Below, in pieces: positions 37,653-47,268 of a stretch of 64,000 nt of DNA; position 1 is the first letter of the stretch; each line of letters starts with the position of its first letter. Made by a program: the position numbers and the translations under genes. Source of the DNA: Gemmatimonadota bacterium (GTDB taxonomy: Bacteria > Latescibacterota > UBA2968 > UBA8231); NCBI GenBank assembly GCA_009841115.1, contig VXML01000031.1, forward strand, positions 24,569 through 88,568, given 5' to 3'. The notes beneath the pieces are model-generated. The model ran no database searches and was not told where the DNA came from. It was given only the letters and a program-made list of their open reading frames with translations.

Positions 37653-39095
37653 ATGGCCAATCCATTGGTCTTGATCGGCTTGGGTGTCTATCTCGCGGTG
37701 ATGCTCGGCGTTGGCCTATACGCTGGTCGCCGCGTCCACAACTCGACAGACTTCATCCTCGCCGGCCAACGCCTGCCCCTATTGCTCTGTACCGCGACCC
37801 TCGCAGCGACGTGGTTTGGTGGTGGAATCTGCATTGGTGCGGCAAGTGCTGCGTACAAGGGCGGCATCCTCGCGGTCATTGCCGACCCTTTTGGCGCGGC
37901 CTTGTGCCTGTTCATCGCTGGCCTCTTTTACGTCCGGCTGATGCGGCGCATGGGCTTGATGACAATCGCATCTTTTTTTAGCCGCCGCTTCGGCCCACGG
38001 GCGGGCCTGCTGGCCAGCCTGTGTACCATTCCCGCCTATGTTGGCTGGACCGGCTCACTCCTGGTGGCCTTTGGACGAATCCTGCAGATCCTGACCGGCA
38101 TTGATCCCGCGGTCGGCATCTGCGCAGCCGCAGTCATTGTGCTGATCTACACTTGGGCCGGCGGCATGTGGGCCGTCACGCTAACCGATTTCGTCCAAGT
38201 GACCATCCTCGTGCTCGGGCTGTTTATTTTGACGCCAATCCTCCTCGGCGACATGGGCGGTTGGAAGGCCCTCGTCGCCCAAATACCGTCCTCCCGCTTC
38301 GATTTCTACCCCCGAGGCGACGCGGCCAGTTGGTTGGCCTACGCGCGCGACTGGCTGGTCATCGGCCTCGGCAACCTAGCGGGCCAAGACCTAATCCAGC
38401 GCAGTCTATCCAGCCGCGACGAAAAGGTGGCGTACCGCAGCGCTTATCTCGCTGGGTTGCTTTATATAACAGTCGGGCTGTTGCCTGTTTTTCTCGGCAT
38501 GGCGGGTGCAGTCATCCTTCCGGATTTGGCCGATCCCGACCTAGTTATGATGTCCCTCGCCCTAAAATACCTTCCAGATATAGCCCTGATCCTCTTTATG
38601 GGAGCCCTCGTCTCGGCCCTCCTGTCCAGCGCCGATAGTGCCCTCCTCGCTCCAGCGAGCGTCATTGGCTGGGATCTCCTGCGCTACTTCAAGCCCGATG
38701 CCGAAGAGCGGTCGTCGCTGCGCCTGACGCGCTTGTCCGTCCTCCTATTGGGCGCGCTATCTCTGCTGTTGGCCCTCCGGACTGCTTCGGTGTACGACTT
38801 GATGGTCGATTCTTGGTCCGTACTCCTCGCTTCGCTATTCGTCCCGCTAACTGCTGGCTTGTGGTGGTCCAAGAGCAACGGCCCGGGAGCCTTAGCATCC
38901 ATAGGGGTTGGCCTGTGTGCATGGCAGGTGTTGCGGATAATCCCCGTGGATTTGCCAGCCGACCTCTTGGCCGTGCCTTTTTCCGCCCTCGCCTTGGTAA
39001 TCGTCAGCTTACTAACTCAAAAGAAGGCCCTGCCGCAACCCTTAATCGATGCCGAGGGACGCCCCTTGGACTATAAAAATCGCTTGGGTATTTAA
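37653..39095 (+). CDS. Sodium:solute symporter family protein
   Basis: About 12+ TM segments; DFILAGQRLPLLLCTATLAATWFGGG, GNLAGQDLIQRSLSSRDEKVA, SSADSALLAPASVIGWDL; AAAAAGGA RBS before ATG 37653. Confidence 0.9.
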   Translation: MANPLVLIGLGVYLAVMLGVGLYAGRRVHNSTDFILAGQRLPLLLCTATLAATWFGGGICIGAASAAYKGGILAVIADPFGAALCLFIAGLFYVRLMRRMGLMTIASFFSRRFGPRAGLLASLCTIPAYVGWTGSLLVAFGRILQILTGIDPAVGICAAAVIVLIYTWAGGMWAVTLTDFVQVTILVLGLFILTPILLGDMGGWKALVAQIPSSRFDFYPRGDAASWLAYARDWLVIGLGNLAGQDLIQRSLSSRDEKVAYRSAYLAGLLYITVGLLPVFLGMAGAVILPDLADPDLVMMSLALKYLPDIALILFMGALVSALLSSADSALLAPASVIGWDLLRYFKPDAEERSSLRLTRLSVLLLGALSLLLALRTASVYDLMVDSWSVLLASLFVPLTAGLWWSKSNGPGALASIGVGLCAWQVLRIIPVDLPADLLAVPFSALALVIVSLLTQKKALPQPLIDAEGRPLDYKNRLGI

Positions 39096-39174
39096 CCTTA
39101 AACTCGCTTGACAGGTAAAAGCGCGTACTTAACTTGTTGACTACTTACCACTCACCTCAAAAAGGAATCTGACC

Positions 39175-40584
39175 ATGAAGATGTACATCGCCGGAGAATG
39201 GGTTGACAAAGCCGAAACCATGGACGTCGTCAACCCCTACGATGGCTCAGTCGTCGACACTGTCCCAAGGGGCGACGCCGCAGACATCAACCGCGCCATT
39301 GACTCGGCCGAGCGCGGTGCTAAAGTCATGGCCGCCATGAGCGCCCATGAGCGCTACGAGATCATCCATCGCGCGGCCGATCTAATGCTAGAGCGGCTCG
39401 ACGACTTGGGGCGCACGATTACTCTCGAAGAGGGCAAGGTCCTCGCCGAAGGCATGGGAGAGGCGTCTCGTGCCCAAGAGACCATCGTCCTGTCAGCCGA
39501 GGAAGCCAAGCGCCTGACTGGCGAAACGCTCGACCTGAGCGGAGCCTCTAACGGAGCAGGCAAATTCGGCTTTACGCTGAGGGTTCCCTGTGGCGTGGTA
39601 GCCGCGATTACGCCCTTTAACTTTCCGCTCAACCTCGTCTGCCACAAAGTCGGGCCCGCGCTGGCCGCTGGCAACGCTATCATCGTCAAACCCGCCAGCG
39701 ACACCCCGCTTTCAGCCCTCAAACTGACCGAGATTTTTGTCGACGCAGGCCTGCCTGAGGAAGCCATTCAATGCGTCACCGGTTCGGGCGGCGTCATTGG
39801 CGACGCGATCAGCTCCAATCCCAAGGTCCGCAAAATCAGCTTCACGGGCAGCCGCGATGTCGGCGAACACATCTGTCAGGTCGCTGGCCTGAAGAAGGTG
39901 ACCATGGAACTAGGTTCCAATTCCCCGCTGATTGTCATGCCGGACGCCGATCTCGAAAAGGTCGCCGCCGCTACCGCCAATACCGGCTTTGCCAACGCTG
40001 GCCAAGTCTGCATCTCGACTCAGCGGGTATTCGCCAGCAGCGAGGTGTACGGGGATTTTATCGATGCCCTCAAACCCGCAGTCGAGGCCCTGACGATCGG
40101 CAATCCCCTCGACGACGACGTCAAGATGGGGCCTATGATCCGCGTCCAAGACGCCGAACGCGTCGAGGCCTGGGTGCAAGAAGCCGTCGGAGCTGGGGCC
40201 AGCGTCGTCACAGGCGGCACCCGCGAGGGCACAATGCACGCCCCGACCATCTTAGCCGATGTAGCACCGGAGATGAAGGTCTCCTGCGACGAGATCTTCG
40301 GTCCAGCGCTCGGCATCAGCCGGATCGACGATATCGACCAAGCCATCGCCATGGCCAACGACACCAACTATGGTCTCAGCGCCGCAATTTTCACCGAGAA
40401 CCTCAACTGGGCACTCCAGTTTGCTCAGCAGGTGGAATCGGGCAACATCCACATCAACTGGGGCACTCAGTGGCGCGCAGACCTGATGCCTTACGGAGGC
40501 CTCAAGGAAAGCGGCATGGGCAAAGAGGGGCCCAAGTACGCGGTCGAGGAAATGACCGAAACCAAGATGATCGTCATTCATTAA
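39175..40584 (+). CDS. NAD(P)-dependent aldehyde dehydrogenase
   Basis: ITPFNFPLNLVCHKVGPALAAGNAIIVKPASDTPLSAL, MELGSNSPLIV, GFANAGQVCISTQRV. Confidence 0.93.
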   Translation: MKMYIAGEWVDKAETMDVVNPYDGSVVDTVPRGDAADINRAIDSAERGAKVMAAMSAHERYEIIHRAADLMLERLDDLGRTITLEEGKVLAEGMGEASRAQETIVLSAEEAKRLTGETLDLSGASNGAGKFGFTLRVPCGVVAAITPFNFPLNLVCHKVGPALAAGNAIIVKPASDTPLSALKLTEIFVDAGLPEEAIQCVTGSGGVIGDAISSNPKVRKISFTGSRDVGEHICQVAGLKKVTMELGSNSPLIVMPDADLEKVAAATANTGFANAGQVCISTQRVFASSEVYGDFIDALKPAVEALTIGNPLDDDVKMGPMIRVQDAERVEAWVQEAVGAGASVVTGGTREGTMHAPTILADVAPEMKVSCDEIFGPALGISRIDDIDQAIAMANDTNYGLSAAIFTENLNWALQFAQQVESGNIHINWGTQWRADLMPYGGLKESGMGKEGPKYAVEEMTETKMIVIH

Positions 40585-40603
40585 ACACCTCTGATGACAA
40601 CGC

Positions 40604-40642
40604 AAAAAGGGGGACGCTCTGACTGAGCGTCCCCCTTTTTTG
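40604..40642. terminator. Rho-independent terminator
   Basis: aaaaagggggacgctc-tgact-gagcgtccccctttttt perfect hairpin between convergent genes (bidirectional). Confidence 0.9.
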
Positions 40643-40659
40643 TATTGAATCCCTGCCCT

Positions 40660-41511
40660 TCAAGTCAAATCCAGCGTCTCCATAAACGCGGCGCGGATCT
40701 GCTGCGTTATCGGCCCCGGCGCACCATCACCGATAACGGCATCGTCGATTTTTACCACCGGCATCGCCTCAAGCGTAGTACCGGCGATAAAAACCTCGTC
40801 GGCTTCCTTAAATCGCTCCAGCGTGCAAAACTCTTCGTCGATAGGTATGCCGAGCTCTCGGGCTAAATCAAGAAGAATCCCTCTGGTGATACTCGGTAGG
40901 ATGTGGGCCCCAATCGGTGCGGTGCACAATCTTCTTGCCTGGACGCAGAAGGCACTGGTCGAAGCCCCTTCGGTGACCTGGCCTTCCGCATCGACCAGCA
41001 GAGCCTCAAAGGCCCCCGCTTGCGTCGCCGACTGTTTGGCCAAGATATTGGGTAGTAAGGCGATGGTCTTGATATCGCAGCGCTTCCAGCGCAAATCTTC
41101 GGTGCTAATGATTTCGACGCCGCGGTCGTAGAGGTCCCGTGGCAGGCGACGCAATTCCTTAAACGTCATTACGACGGTCGGCTCGACCGGGGCAGAGGGA
41201 AACTCGTGCTGCCTAGGGGCGACCCCCCGCGTGACTTGGATATAGACCAAGATCTCGCCAAAACCGCTCCGTTCAATGCCCTCCATCAACTTATCCCTGA
41301 GGCCATACTCGCAGATATCCAACGGCAAGTGCAGTGCTGCTAGGTTGCCCTGGAGGCGCGCCAAATGCGGCTCTAAGGCATAAGGACACCCCCCATAGGT
41401 CCCAACGACCTCATAGACGCCATCGGCGAACTGATAGCCCCGGTCCTCGACCGACACCACAGCTTCGGCCAATGGACAGAAGCGGCCGTTGACATAGGCG
41501 ATTTCAGGCAT
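40660..41511 (-). CDS. Class IV aminotransferase (D-amino acid aminotransferase-like)
   Basis: YVNGRFCPLAEAVVSVEDRGYQFADGVYEV, IKTIALLPNILAKQSA, EGASTSAFCV, EADEVFIAGTTLEAMPV. Confidence 0.9.
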   Translation of the reverse strand: MPEIAYVNGRFCPLAEAVVSVEDRGYQFADGVYEVVGTYGGCPYALEPHLARLQGNLAALHLPLDICEYGLRDKLMEGIERSGFGEILVYIQVTRGVAPRQHEFPSAPVEPTVVMTFKELRRLPRDLYDRGVEIISTEDLRWKRCDIKTIALLPNILAKQSATQAGAFEALLVDAEGQVTEGASTSAFCVQARRLCTAPIGAHILPSITRGILLDLARELGIPIDEEFCTLERFKEADEVFIAGTTLEAMPVVKIDDAVIGDGAPGPITQQIRAAFMETLDLT

Positions 41512-41520
41512 CGCCCATCG

Positions 41521-42285
41521 CTAGCCTCTGGCGAGGGCCTGCCACAAGGCTCGATAATAGCGCATCAGGCGCAGGGGGTCTGGACTTTCGGGAATTTCGG
41601 CGAGGCAATAACCGGCATAGCCACTCTGCCGCAGCAGGGTAAAGAGCCGCTCCCACGGATAATCGCTCCACAACTCGGTAATGTGGACCAAGGCAATGGC
41701 CTCCTGTAACGAGGTGAAACTGTCGTCGATGGAGCCGTCGACTAGGTCCGTCGCATTGGAATTCCAGCAGACGAAGACATTGTCGTGGTCGGCGTAATCG
41801 AGGATCTTGCGGATGTTGGCTGGACCCGAGGTCGTGCGACCGTGGACCTCCAAACGAATCTGCACCCCTAGGTCGCGGGCAAATTCACCGCACTCGCGCA
41901 AGCTGACGCCGATCTGCTCCAAGGTCTGCTCGATGGGGATCCCCTCATCTACGTGGACGTTGTTGGGGCGCACCTTGACGCCGCCGACTCCGAGATCGTG
42001 GGCCAAGCGCACGTATTCTTTGGTCCCATCGATGTGGCTTCGCAGGACCTCCGGATCAACGGCGTCGTATTCAAAGGCACTGCCTAACCCTACCAGTTCG
42101 ACCGCCGAATCAGCAAAGCGCCTTTTGACCTCGGCCCGTTCAGTGGAACTGAGGCTAACTTCGACTCCGTGAGCGTGCGTAGTCCGCAACTCAACTCCGG
42201 CAAAACCAGTCTCTTCGCAATGGGCAATTAGCGTTTCTAAATCCCAATCGCGGCCCAAATTATAGGTAACCATACCGAGCTTCAC
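41521..42285 (-). CDS. Sugar phosphate isomerase/epimerase (TIM-barrel) family protein
   Basis: FAGVELRTTHAHGV, EVHGRTTSGPANIRKILDYADHDNVFVCWNSN. Confidence 0.8.
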   Translation of the reverse strand: MKLGMVTYNLGRDWDLETLIAHCEETGFAGVELRTTHAHGVEVSLSSTERAEVKRRFADSAVELVGLGSAFEYDAVDPEVLRSHIDGTKEYVRLAHDLGVGGVKVRPNNVHVDEGIPIEQTLEQIGVSLRECGEFARDLGVQIRLEVHGRTTSGPANIRKILDYADHDNVFVCWNSNATDLVDGSIDDSFTSLQEAIALVHITELWSDYPWERLFTLLRQSGYAGYCLAEIPESPDPLRLMRYYRALWQALARG

Positions 42286-43637
42286 GTTGTATTCTCCCTT
42301 GTTTGATCGCCGACAAAGAGCTCCCGGTGAAAGAGTTCCTTTTGCTGTTGGAGATATTCGCCCTTGCTCATGTTGGGCGCGTGATTTTGCAGAATGTCCC
42401 GGGCTGTGGACGCATCGCTGTATAGCAGGTCGATAGCCATCATGGCCAAGACCTTAGCTGGGGCCAGATACCCAGCGGCAGGATCGGCAATCCCCCAATC
42501 GGGCTCGTGGATCACGCCGCTGGCCCCGGTCATGGCCGGATGTAGCACGGGCATGATCTGACTAAGGTCGCCAGCGTCGGTCGATCCGCCGCCGTGGGGA
42601 TAATCCCGGTACTGATCGGGGCCAAAAATTCGCGCGGCGTTGTCCTTGAAAAGCTCCCCTAAATCGGGGTCATTGCACAGCGGCAGGTAGCCGGGCACAG
42701 TTTCGATCTCAACCGAACAGCCTAGGGCAACCGCGGCTCCGCGCAGCGCCCGATCAACCTTGCGAGACGCATCGAGCATCGCCTCGGTGGTGCGGGCACG
42801 GACGTAAGTTTCCAGCCGCACCTCAGCCGGGATAATATTGACCAGATCGCCTCCCTTTGTGATGATCGGATGCACCCGCACGCAGTCTTGGTCGCGAAAG
42901 GTCTCGCGCTGGGCGTCAATCGCGCTGAGGGCAAGCGTCGCTGCGCTGAGCGCATTGACGCCTTTCTCCGGCGCCCCCCCGGCGTGGGCAGCCCGGCCAA
43001 TGAAACGCACGTTCTTGGCCAAGAAGCCATTGGATGAACGGGCAATCCCCACCGCCCCCTCGCTTTGGGCCGAACTGCTGGTGTGGATCATCACGGCCAT
43101 ATCCACATCGTCAAAGTGCCCCAATTCGACCAGTTCACACTTGCCACCGAGGAATCCGATTTTGCCTTCTTCGACGAGTCCTAAGCGGTAGTCTATCTCG
43201 ACGTATTCTTCTGCGGGCACGGCGAAAAACGCGATTTCTCCGGCCAGTTCCCCGCTGACGCCGGCCTCGACAAGCCCATGGGCGGCCCCTACCATTCCGG
43301 CGATCTGGGCGTTGTGGCCACAGGCGTGTGCCGCCCCAGTTGCTGGGTCGGCGCGCGGGTGATCGGGCACGATGAGCGCGTCGAGCTCACCCATCAGCGC
43401 TACTGTCGGCCCCGATTGCCGCCCTTTGAGCCGGGCCTTCACACCGGTCAGCGCCAGTTTCCGCTCGTATTGCAATCCGAGTGCGGCAAAACTTTCGCAG
43501 ACGCGACGGGCCGTCTGTTCCTCCTTAAAGCCCAATTCGGGTTGGTCCATAATGGCTTCTCCCAGCCCGATGATCTGCTCGCTCTGCCGCTCGATGGCCG
43601 CGCAGACAGCGGCCTTTAATTCCTCTTTGCTCCGCAT
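42282..43637 (-). CDS. M20-family amidohydrolase (AbgB-like)
   Basis: MDQPELGFKEEQTA, ATGAAHACGHNAQIAGMVGAA, FFAVPAEEYVE, GRAAHAGGAPEKGVNAL. Confidence 0.88.
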   Translation of the reverse strand: MRSKEELKAAVCAAIERQSEQIIGLGEAIMDQPELGFKEEQTARRVCESFAALGLQYERKLALTGVKARLKGRQSGPTVALMGELDALIVPDHPRADPATGAAHACGHNAQIAGMVGAAHGLVEAGVSGELAGEIAFFAVPAEEYVEIDYRLGLVEEGKIGFLGGKCELVELGHFDDVDMAVMIHTSSSAQSEGAVGIARSSNGFLAKNVRFIGRAAHAGGAPEKGVNALSAATLALSAIDAQRETFRDQDCVRVHPIITKGGDLVNIIPAEVRLETYVRARTTEAMLDASRKVDRALRGAAVALGCSVEIETVPGYLPLCNDPDLGELFKDNAARIFGPDQYRDYPHGGGSTDAGDLSQIMPVLHPAMTGASGVIHEPDWGIADPAAGYLAPAKVLAMMAIDLLYSDASTARDILQNHAPNMSKGEYLQQQKELFHRELFVGDQTRENTT

Positions 43638-43662
43638 AAATCCCCGTCTTTTTAGGTCGGCC

Positions 43663-43691
43663 AGTATAGCCGAGGTTCATAGGGTTGTCAA
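43663..43691 (-). promoter_or_regulatory. Predicted sigma70-type promoter for the M20/epimerase/aminotransferase operon
   Basis: Minus strand TTGACA - 17 nt - TATACT upstream of the start at 43637. Confidence 0.6.
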
Positions 43692-43766
43692 GCAATGCCC
43701 CGCCTTGCGTAGGTATAGCGCACCCCTTAGCTTTTTTAAGCCGTAAGCCTTCGTTCAGCCTCAAAC

Positions 43767-44153
43767 TTGCCCAGAGCCATTGCATTGTACAAAATCCTTA
43801 TTATCGACCGCAATCCCATATTTGGCGCAACCCTCGCCGGACTGCTTGGACGGGCCGGCTATCAGGTCGAAGTCGCCAACCAACTAGCCGACGGACTCGA
43901 TCATTACCGCCTCAACGCCCCGGACTTAGTCCTCCTCGGCGTCGAGGTTGACGATCCCGCCCCTTTTGTCGCGGCGAGTCGCTTGTTCGACAACACCAAG
44001 GTCATCGCCTTCCTATCGCGCCAAAGGCGCTCCTCCGATGACCTGCAGGAGGTACTGCAAGCCCTCAAGGGATGCCCTGTTTTTTACAAGCCCTTCCGCA
44101 CCGAGGACGTTCTCGCCGCCATCGCCGCAGAATTAGTACCGCACGAGACCTAA
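43767..44153 (+). CDS. Stand-alone receiver-like domain protein lacking the phospho-acceptor Asp
   Basis: KILIIDRNPIFGATLAGLLGRAGYQVEVA...PDLVLLGVEVDDPAP...CPVFYKPFRTEDVLAAI; TTG start (43767 or 43785). Confidence 0.7.
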   Translation: MPRAIALYKILIIDRNPIFGATLAGLLGRAGYQVEVANQLADGLDHYRLNAPDLVLLGVEVDDPAPFVAASRLFDNTKVIAFLSRQRRSSDDLQEVLQALKGCPVFYKPFRTEDVLAAIAAELVPHET

Positions 44154-44156
44154 GCC

Positions 44157-45134
44157 TCAGCCATGCGGCAACACCCCAATGTCCTCGCCGCGCTGATAGT
44201 TAAGCGCATCGACCATCATCCGCACGATGTCGTAACTAGGGCTGAATCCCAAGTACTCCTCGGCCTTGCGCAGATTGAACTCGTAAAAGGTGGGAGTGGC
44301 CTGCACAGCCGCTTCGACGTGGGGTATGCCGCGCAATTCGGCGAGCCGGTAACTGACCTCGTCCCAAGTGAAAGGGCGCGGGCCCGCTAGTTGGAAAGTC
44401 TCGCCCAATGCCCTCTCTTTACCCAAGGCGCAGAGGCAACCATGTACGATGTCGCGCACATCGGCGATGTGCTTTTTGAAGGGACGATCGCGCTGGTCTT
44501 TTAGCAGCACCGCGCACTCCTCACCCTGCCATAGGGCAGCCAGTTCCGGGTGTACCTCCTTCATCTTGCTCAGGTAGAACTGCGGAAACCGCAACATTTC
44601 GTCGGCAGCCCAGACCATGGCGAAACGCAAAATAGTCGTCGGCACTTGGTAGCTCTGCCAATAGCCGTTGCACAATTCCTCGCCCAGCGCCTTAGTCAAG
44701 GCATACGCTCCCTTGGGCACGCGCGGCGTCTGTTCATCAATGGGCACGCTCATGCCACCGGGGACGTATTTGTCGTAGAGCGCGTCCGAACTGGCGAACA
44801 GGAATTGGCCTATCCCCTTCACCCGGCGCACGGCCTCCAGCATGTTGAAGGTACCGCGCACGTTGATCTCAAAAAACTCCTCGTCGGTAAAGGGGCCACC
44901 ACCCTGAAAGGCCGCCCCCAAGTGATAGACGGCCTCGACCCCATCGACCGCCTGATCGATTGCGACCGGATCAGTCAAACTCCCCTCGACGAGTTCGACC
45001 TGCATCTTCTTGAGATTTTCCACTCGCTGGTCACGGGGCCAGACCAACCCGCGGAGTTGATAGCCGCGCTCGACGAGTTGTTTGGCCAAGTTGGCACCAA
45101 TGCGACCGGTAATGCCAGTAATCAATATCCTCAC
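44157..45134 (-). CDS. NAD-dependent epimerase/dehydratase (extended SDR)
   Basis: MRILITGITGRIGANLAKQLVERGYQLRGLV, VYHLGAAFQGG. Confidence 0.88.
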   Translation of the reverse strand: MRILITGITGRIGANLAKQLVERGYQLRGLVWPRDQRVENLKKMQVELVEGSLTDPVAIDQAVDGVEAVYHLGAAFQGGGPFTDEEFFEINVRGTFNMLEAVRRVKGIGQFLFASSDALYDKYVPGGMSVPIDEQTPRVPKGAYALTKALGEELCNGYWQSYQVPTTILRFAMVWAADEMLRFPQFYLSKMKEVHPELAALWQGEECAVLLKDQRDRPFKKHIADVRDIVHGCLCALGKERALGETFQLAGPRPFTWDEVSYRLAELRGIPHVEAAVQATPTFYEFNLRKAEEYLGFSPSYDIVRMMVDALNYQRGEDIGVLPHG

Positions 45135-45292
45135 GCGAACCTCCCAGTTAAACTGCGAACAACAAACCGCACCGCATCACCGCTGGCAACCCCACTGCGC
45201 GAGAAAGAAGGCTGGAAAAGATGACGGCCTGTTTTATATTTAAATAATAGCACTGCCCGAGCTGTTACCCGGCTTGACGCCTCACGATAAAG

Positions 45293-46573
45293 ATGTCACC
45301 TGCTCAACTTCGCATTCTAGTCCCGCTCGAAAATCCGCACCAAGAACACAATCTCGTCGACTTGGCTGCGACCCTCGCCCCCTCGCCTTGGGGCGAGTTG
45401 CACCTGACCCACATCCTGACGCCCGACGCCGAGCCTCTGCCCGGCATAAAACAGGCGCTCCAAACTTCCGCCGACCGAGCCATGGCCCAAGACATCGGCG
45501 CTATTGCACATTTGGAAAAAGACGAGGACGTGACGAGCGGAATCCAGCGGGCTGTCCGCCGCTGGAGCTGCAACATGATGCTCATGGCCTGGAAAGCCAG
45601 TGTCGAGCGCGACGCAATTCTATCCGCGCCTAACCGCGCCCTGACCAAGGACATCGATGTCGACACCTTGATTTTTAAGGAAAAGAAGAGCGGGCCGGTG
45701 CGCCGGATTCTCGTACCTTTCGGCGGCGGCAATCACGCGCTGGTAGGCGTGCAGATCGCCTACGATCTGGCCCAAACTTGGGGAGCCGAACTGGAAATTC
45801 TCCGCATCGTCCGCGACTCCCGCGACCCCTCCGACCCCATCCTCCAGCGCTACTGTGCGCAACTAGCCGCCGACACGCGCTTGCAGCTAGAGTTGCTGAA
45901 AATCGATGTGCCGTTGACGGTGATCCCAGCCATCGATGTGGTTCCGGCCATCGTCGCAAGGGCGCAAGACCACGATTTGATCGTGCTCGGTGCCTCAAAC
46001 GACTGGCGTCAAGAGGAACACCTCGCTGGCTCCATCCCGGACGAGATTGCCTATCAGGTCCCCTGTTCGGTACTAATGGTCCGCTCGGCCGCGGCCAACG
46101 ACTTGCAGCTAAGTCGCATTTTCTGGGAACACACCATCCGCTTGAACCTCGCCCCCAAAGACAAGTGGGACGCCATTGCCCAGATGGTCGATGCGTTAAT
46201 AGAAGAAAAGCAAATCCCCGCCAGCGAACGCCAGACCGTACTCGAGGCCGCGCTTGACCGCGAGCGCAAAGGCTCGACCTCGCTGGGGCATAGCACGGCC
46301 ATCCCTCATGCGCCCATCCCCGATCTGGACGGGATCATCGGCTGCTTGGGGATTTGCCGACAGGGCATCGATTTTGAAGGCCCTACCCGCGAGCCGGTCC
46401 ACTTCATCTTCCTGCTGTTGACCCCGGAACAAAACTACCGCAGCTACATCCCGATCCTCGCCCAGATCGCAACCTTGATGCATGCCGACACCACTCACCA
46501 CGACATGCTCGCCTCGCAGACGCCCGCAGAAATAACCGCCGTCCTCAAGCGCCTGCCGCAACCGAGCCGCTAA
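45293..46573 (+). CDS. Universal-stress-protein (x2) / PTS EIIA-type fusion
   Basis: Two Usp-like segments (LRILVPLENPHQEHNLVDLAATL; RRILVPFGGGNHALVGVQIAYDLA ... VLGASNDWRQEEHLAGSIPDEIAYQVPCSVLMV) then EIIA-2 (LDRERKGSTSLGHSTAIPHAPI). Confidence 0.8.
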   Translation: MSPAQLRILVPLENPHQEHNLVDLAATLAPSPWGELHLTHILTPDAEPLPGIKQALQTSADRAMAQDIGAIAHLEKDEDVTSGIQRAVRRWSCNMMLMAWKASVERDAILSAPNRALTKDIDVDTLIFKEKKSGPVRRILVPFGGGNHALVGVQIAYDLAQTWGAELEILRIVRDSRDPSDPILQRYCAQLAADTRLQLELLKIDVPLTVIPAIDVVPAIVARAQDHDLIVLGASNDWRQEEHLAGSIPDEIAYQVPCSVLMVRSAAANDLQLSRIFWEHTIRLNLAPKDKWDAIAQMVDALIEEKQIPASERQTVLEAALDRERKGSTSLGHSTAIPHAPIPDLDGIIGCLGICRQGIDFEGPTREPVHFIFLLLTPEQNYRSYIPILAQIATLMHADTTHHDMLASQTPAEITAVLKRLPQPSR

Positions 46574-47268
46574 ATCCTCTCAATCTGGCTGCTGGCAAAA
46601 TAATCGCAATACGGCATAAGTGCGCACTCGTCGCACAGGGGCTTGCGCGCCTTACACACGTAGCGACCGTGCAAGACCACGCGCTGTCCAAAAGCCGTCC
46701 ACTCCTCGGCCGGCAGGAGCTGCCCCAAGGCCATTTCAACCTTGACCGGATCCGTTTCTGCAGTTAGCCCCAAGCGCCGACTCACCCGCCCCACGTGTGT
46801 ATCTACCACAATGCCGGGCACACCGTACACATTGCCGAGGATGACATTGGCACTCTTGCGGCCGATGCCGGGCAAACGAGTTAAGGCGTCCATGTGCCCG
46901 GGGACTTGGCCGTTGTGCTCGGCGATGAGCAACGTCATGGTCGCGCGGATATTTTTGGCCTTTTGCCGGTAGAAGCCGGTTGAGCGGATATCCTCTTCCA
47001 ATTCCTCGGTCGCCACCGCCACGTAGTCGGCTGCACACTGGTACTTTTTGAATAGCCCTACGGTGACTTCGTTGACTTTGACATCCGTGCTCTGCGCCGC
47101 GAGCATGGTGGCCACCATCAGCTCCAAGGGATTGTCGTAGTTGAGTTCTACTCTCGGCTCGGGAATGGTTTTCTTTAGTTCCCTACAGACGATCTGTGCC
47201 CGCTCGACTTCGCGTTTCCCCAACTCGGATTCCCCTTCTTCAGCGTCGAGACGGCTCGGATAACTCAA
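46570..47268 (-). CDS. nth: Endonuclease III
   Basis: LPGIGRKSANVILGNVYGVPGIVVDTHVGRVSRRLGL and CKARKPLCDECALMPYCDYF iron-sulfur motif. Confidence 0.95.
   Translation of the reverse strand: MSYPSRLDAEEGESELGKREVERAQIVCRELKKTIPEPRVELNYDNPLELMVATMLAAQSTDVKVNEVTVGLFKKYQCAADYVAVATEELEEDIRSTGFYRQKAKNIRATMTLLIAEHNGQVPGHMDALTRLPGIGRKSANVILGNVYGVPGIVVDTHVGRVSRRLGLTAETDPVKVEMALGQLLPAEEWTAFGQRVVLHGRYVCKARKPLCDECALMPYCDYFASSQIERI

Noticed and set aside
39771-40622. 283-aa plus-strand ORF
   Set aside because: Out-of-frame shadow of the aldehyde dehydrogenase; very Arg-rich.
44550-45224. 224-aa plus-strand ORF
   Set aside because: Antisense to the epimerase gene (44157-45134).
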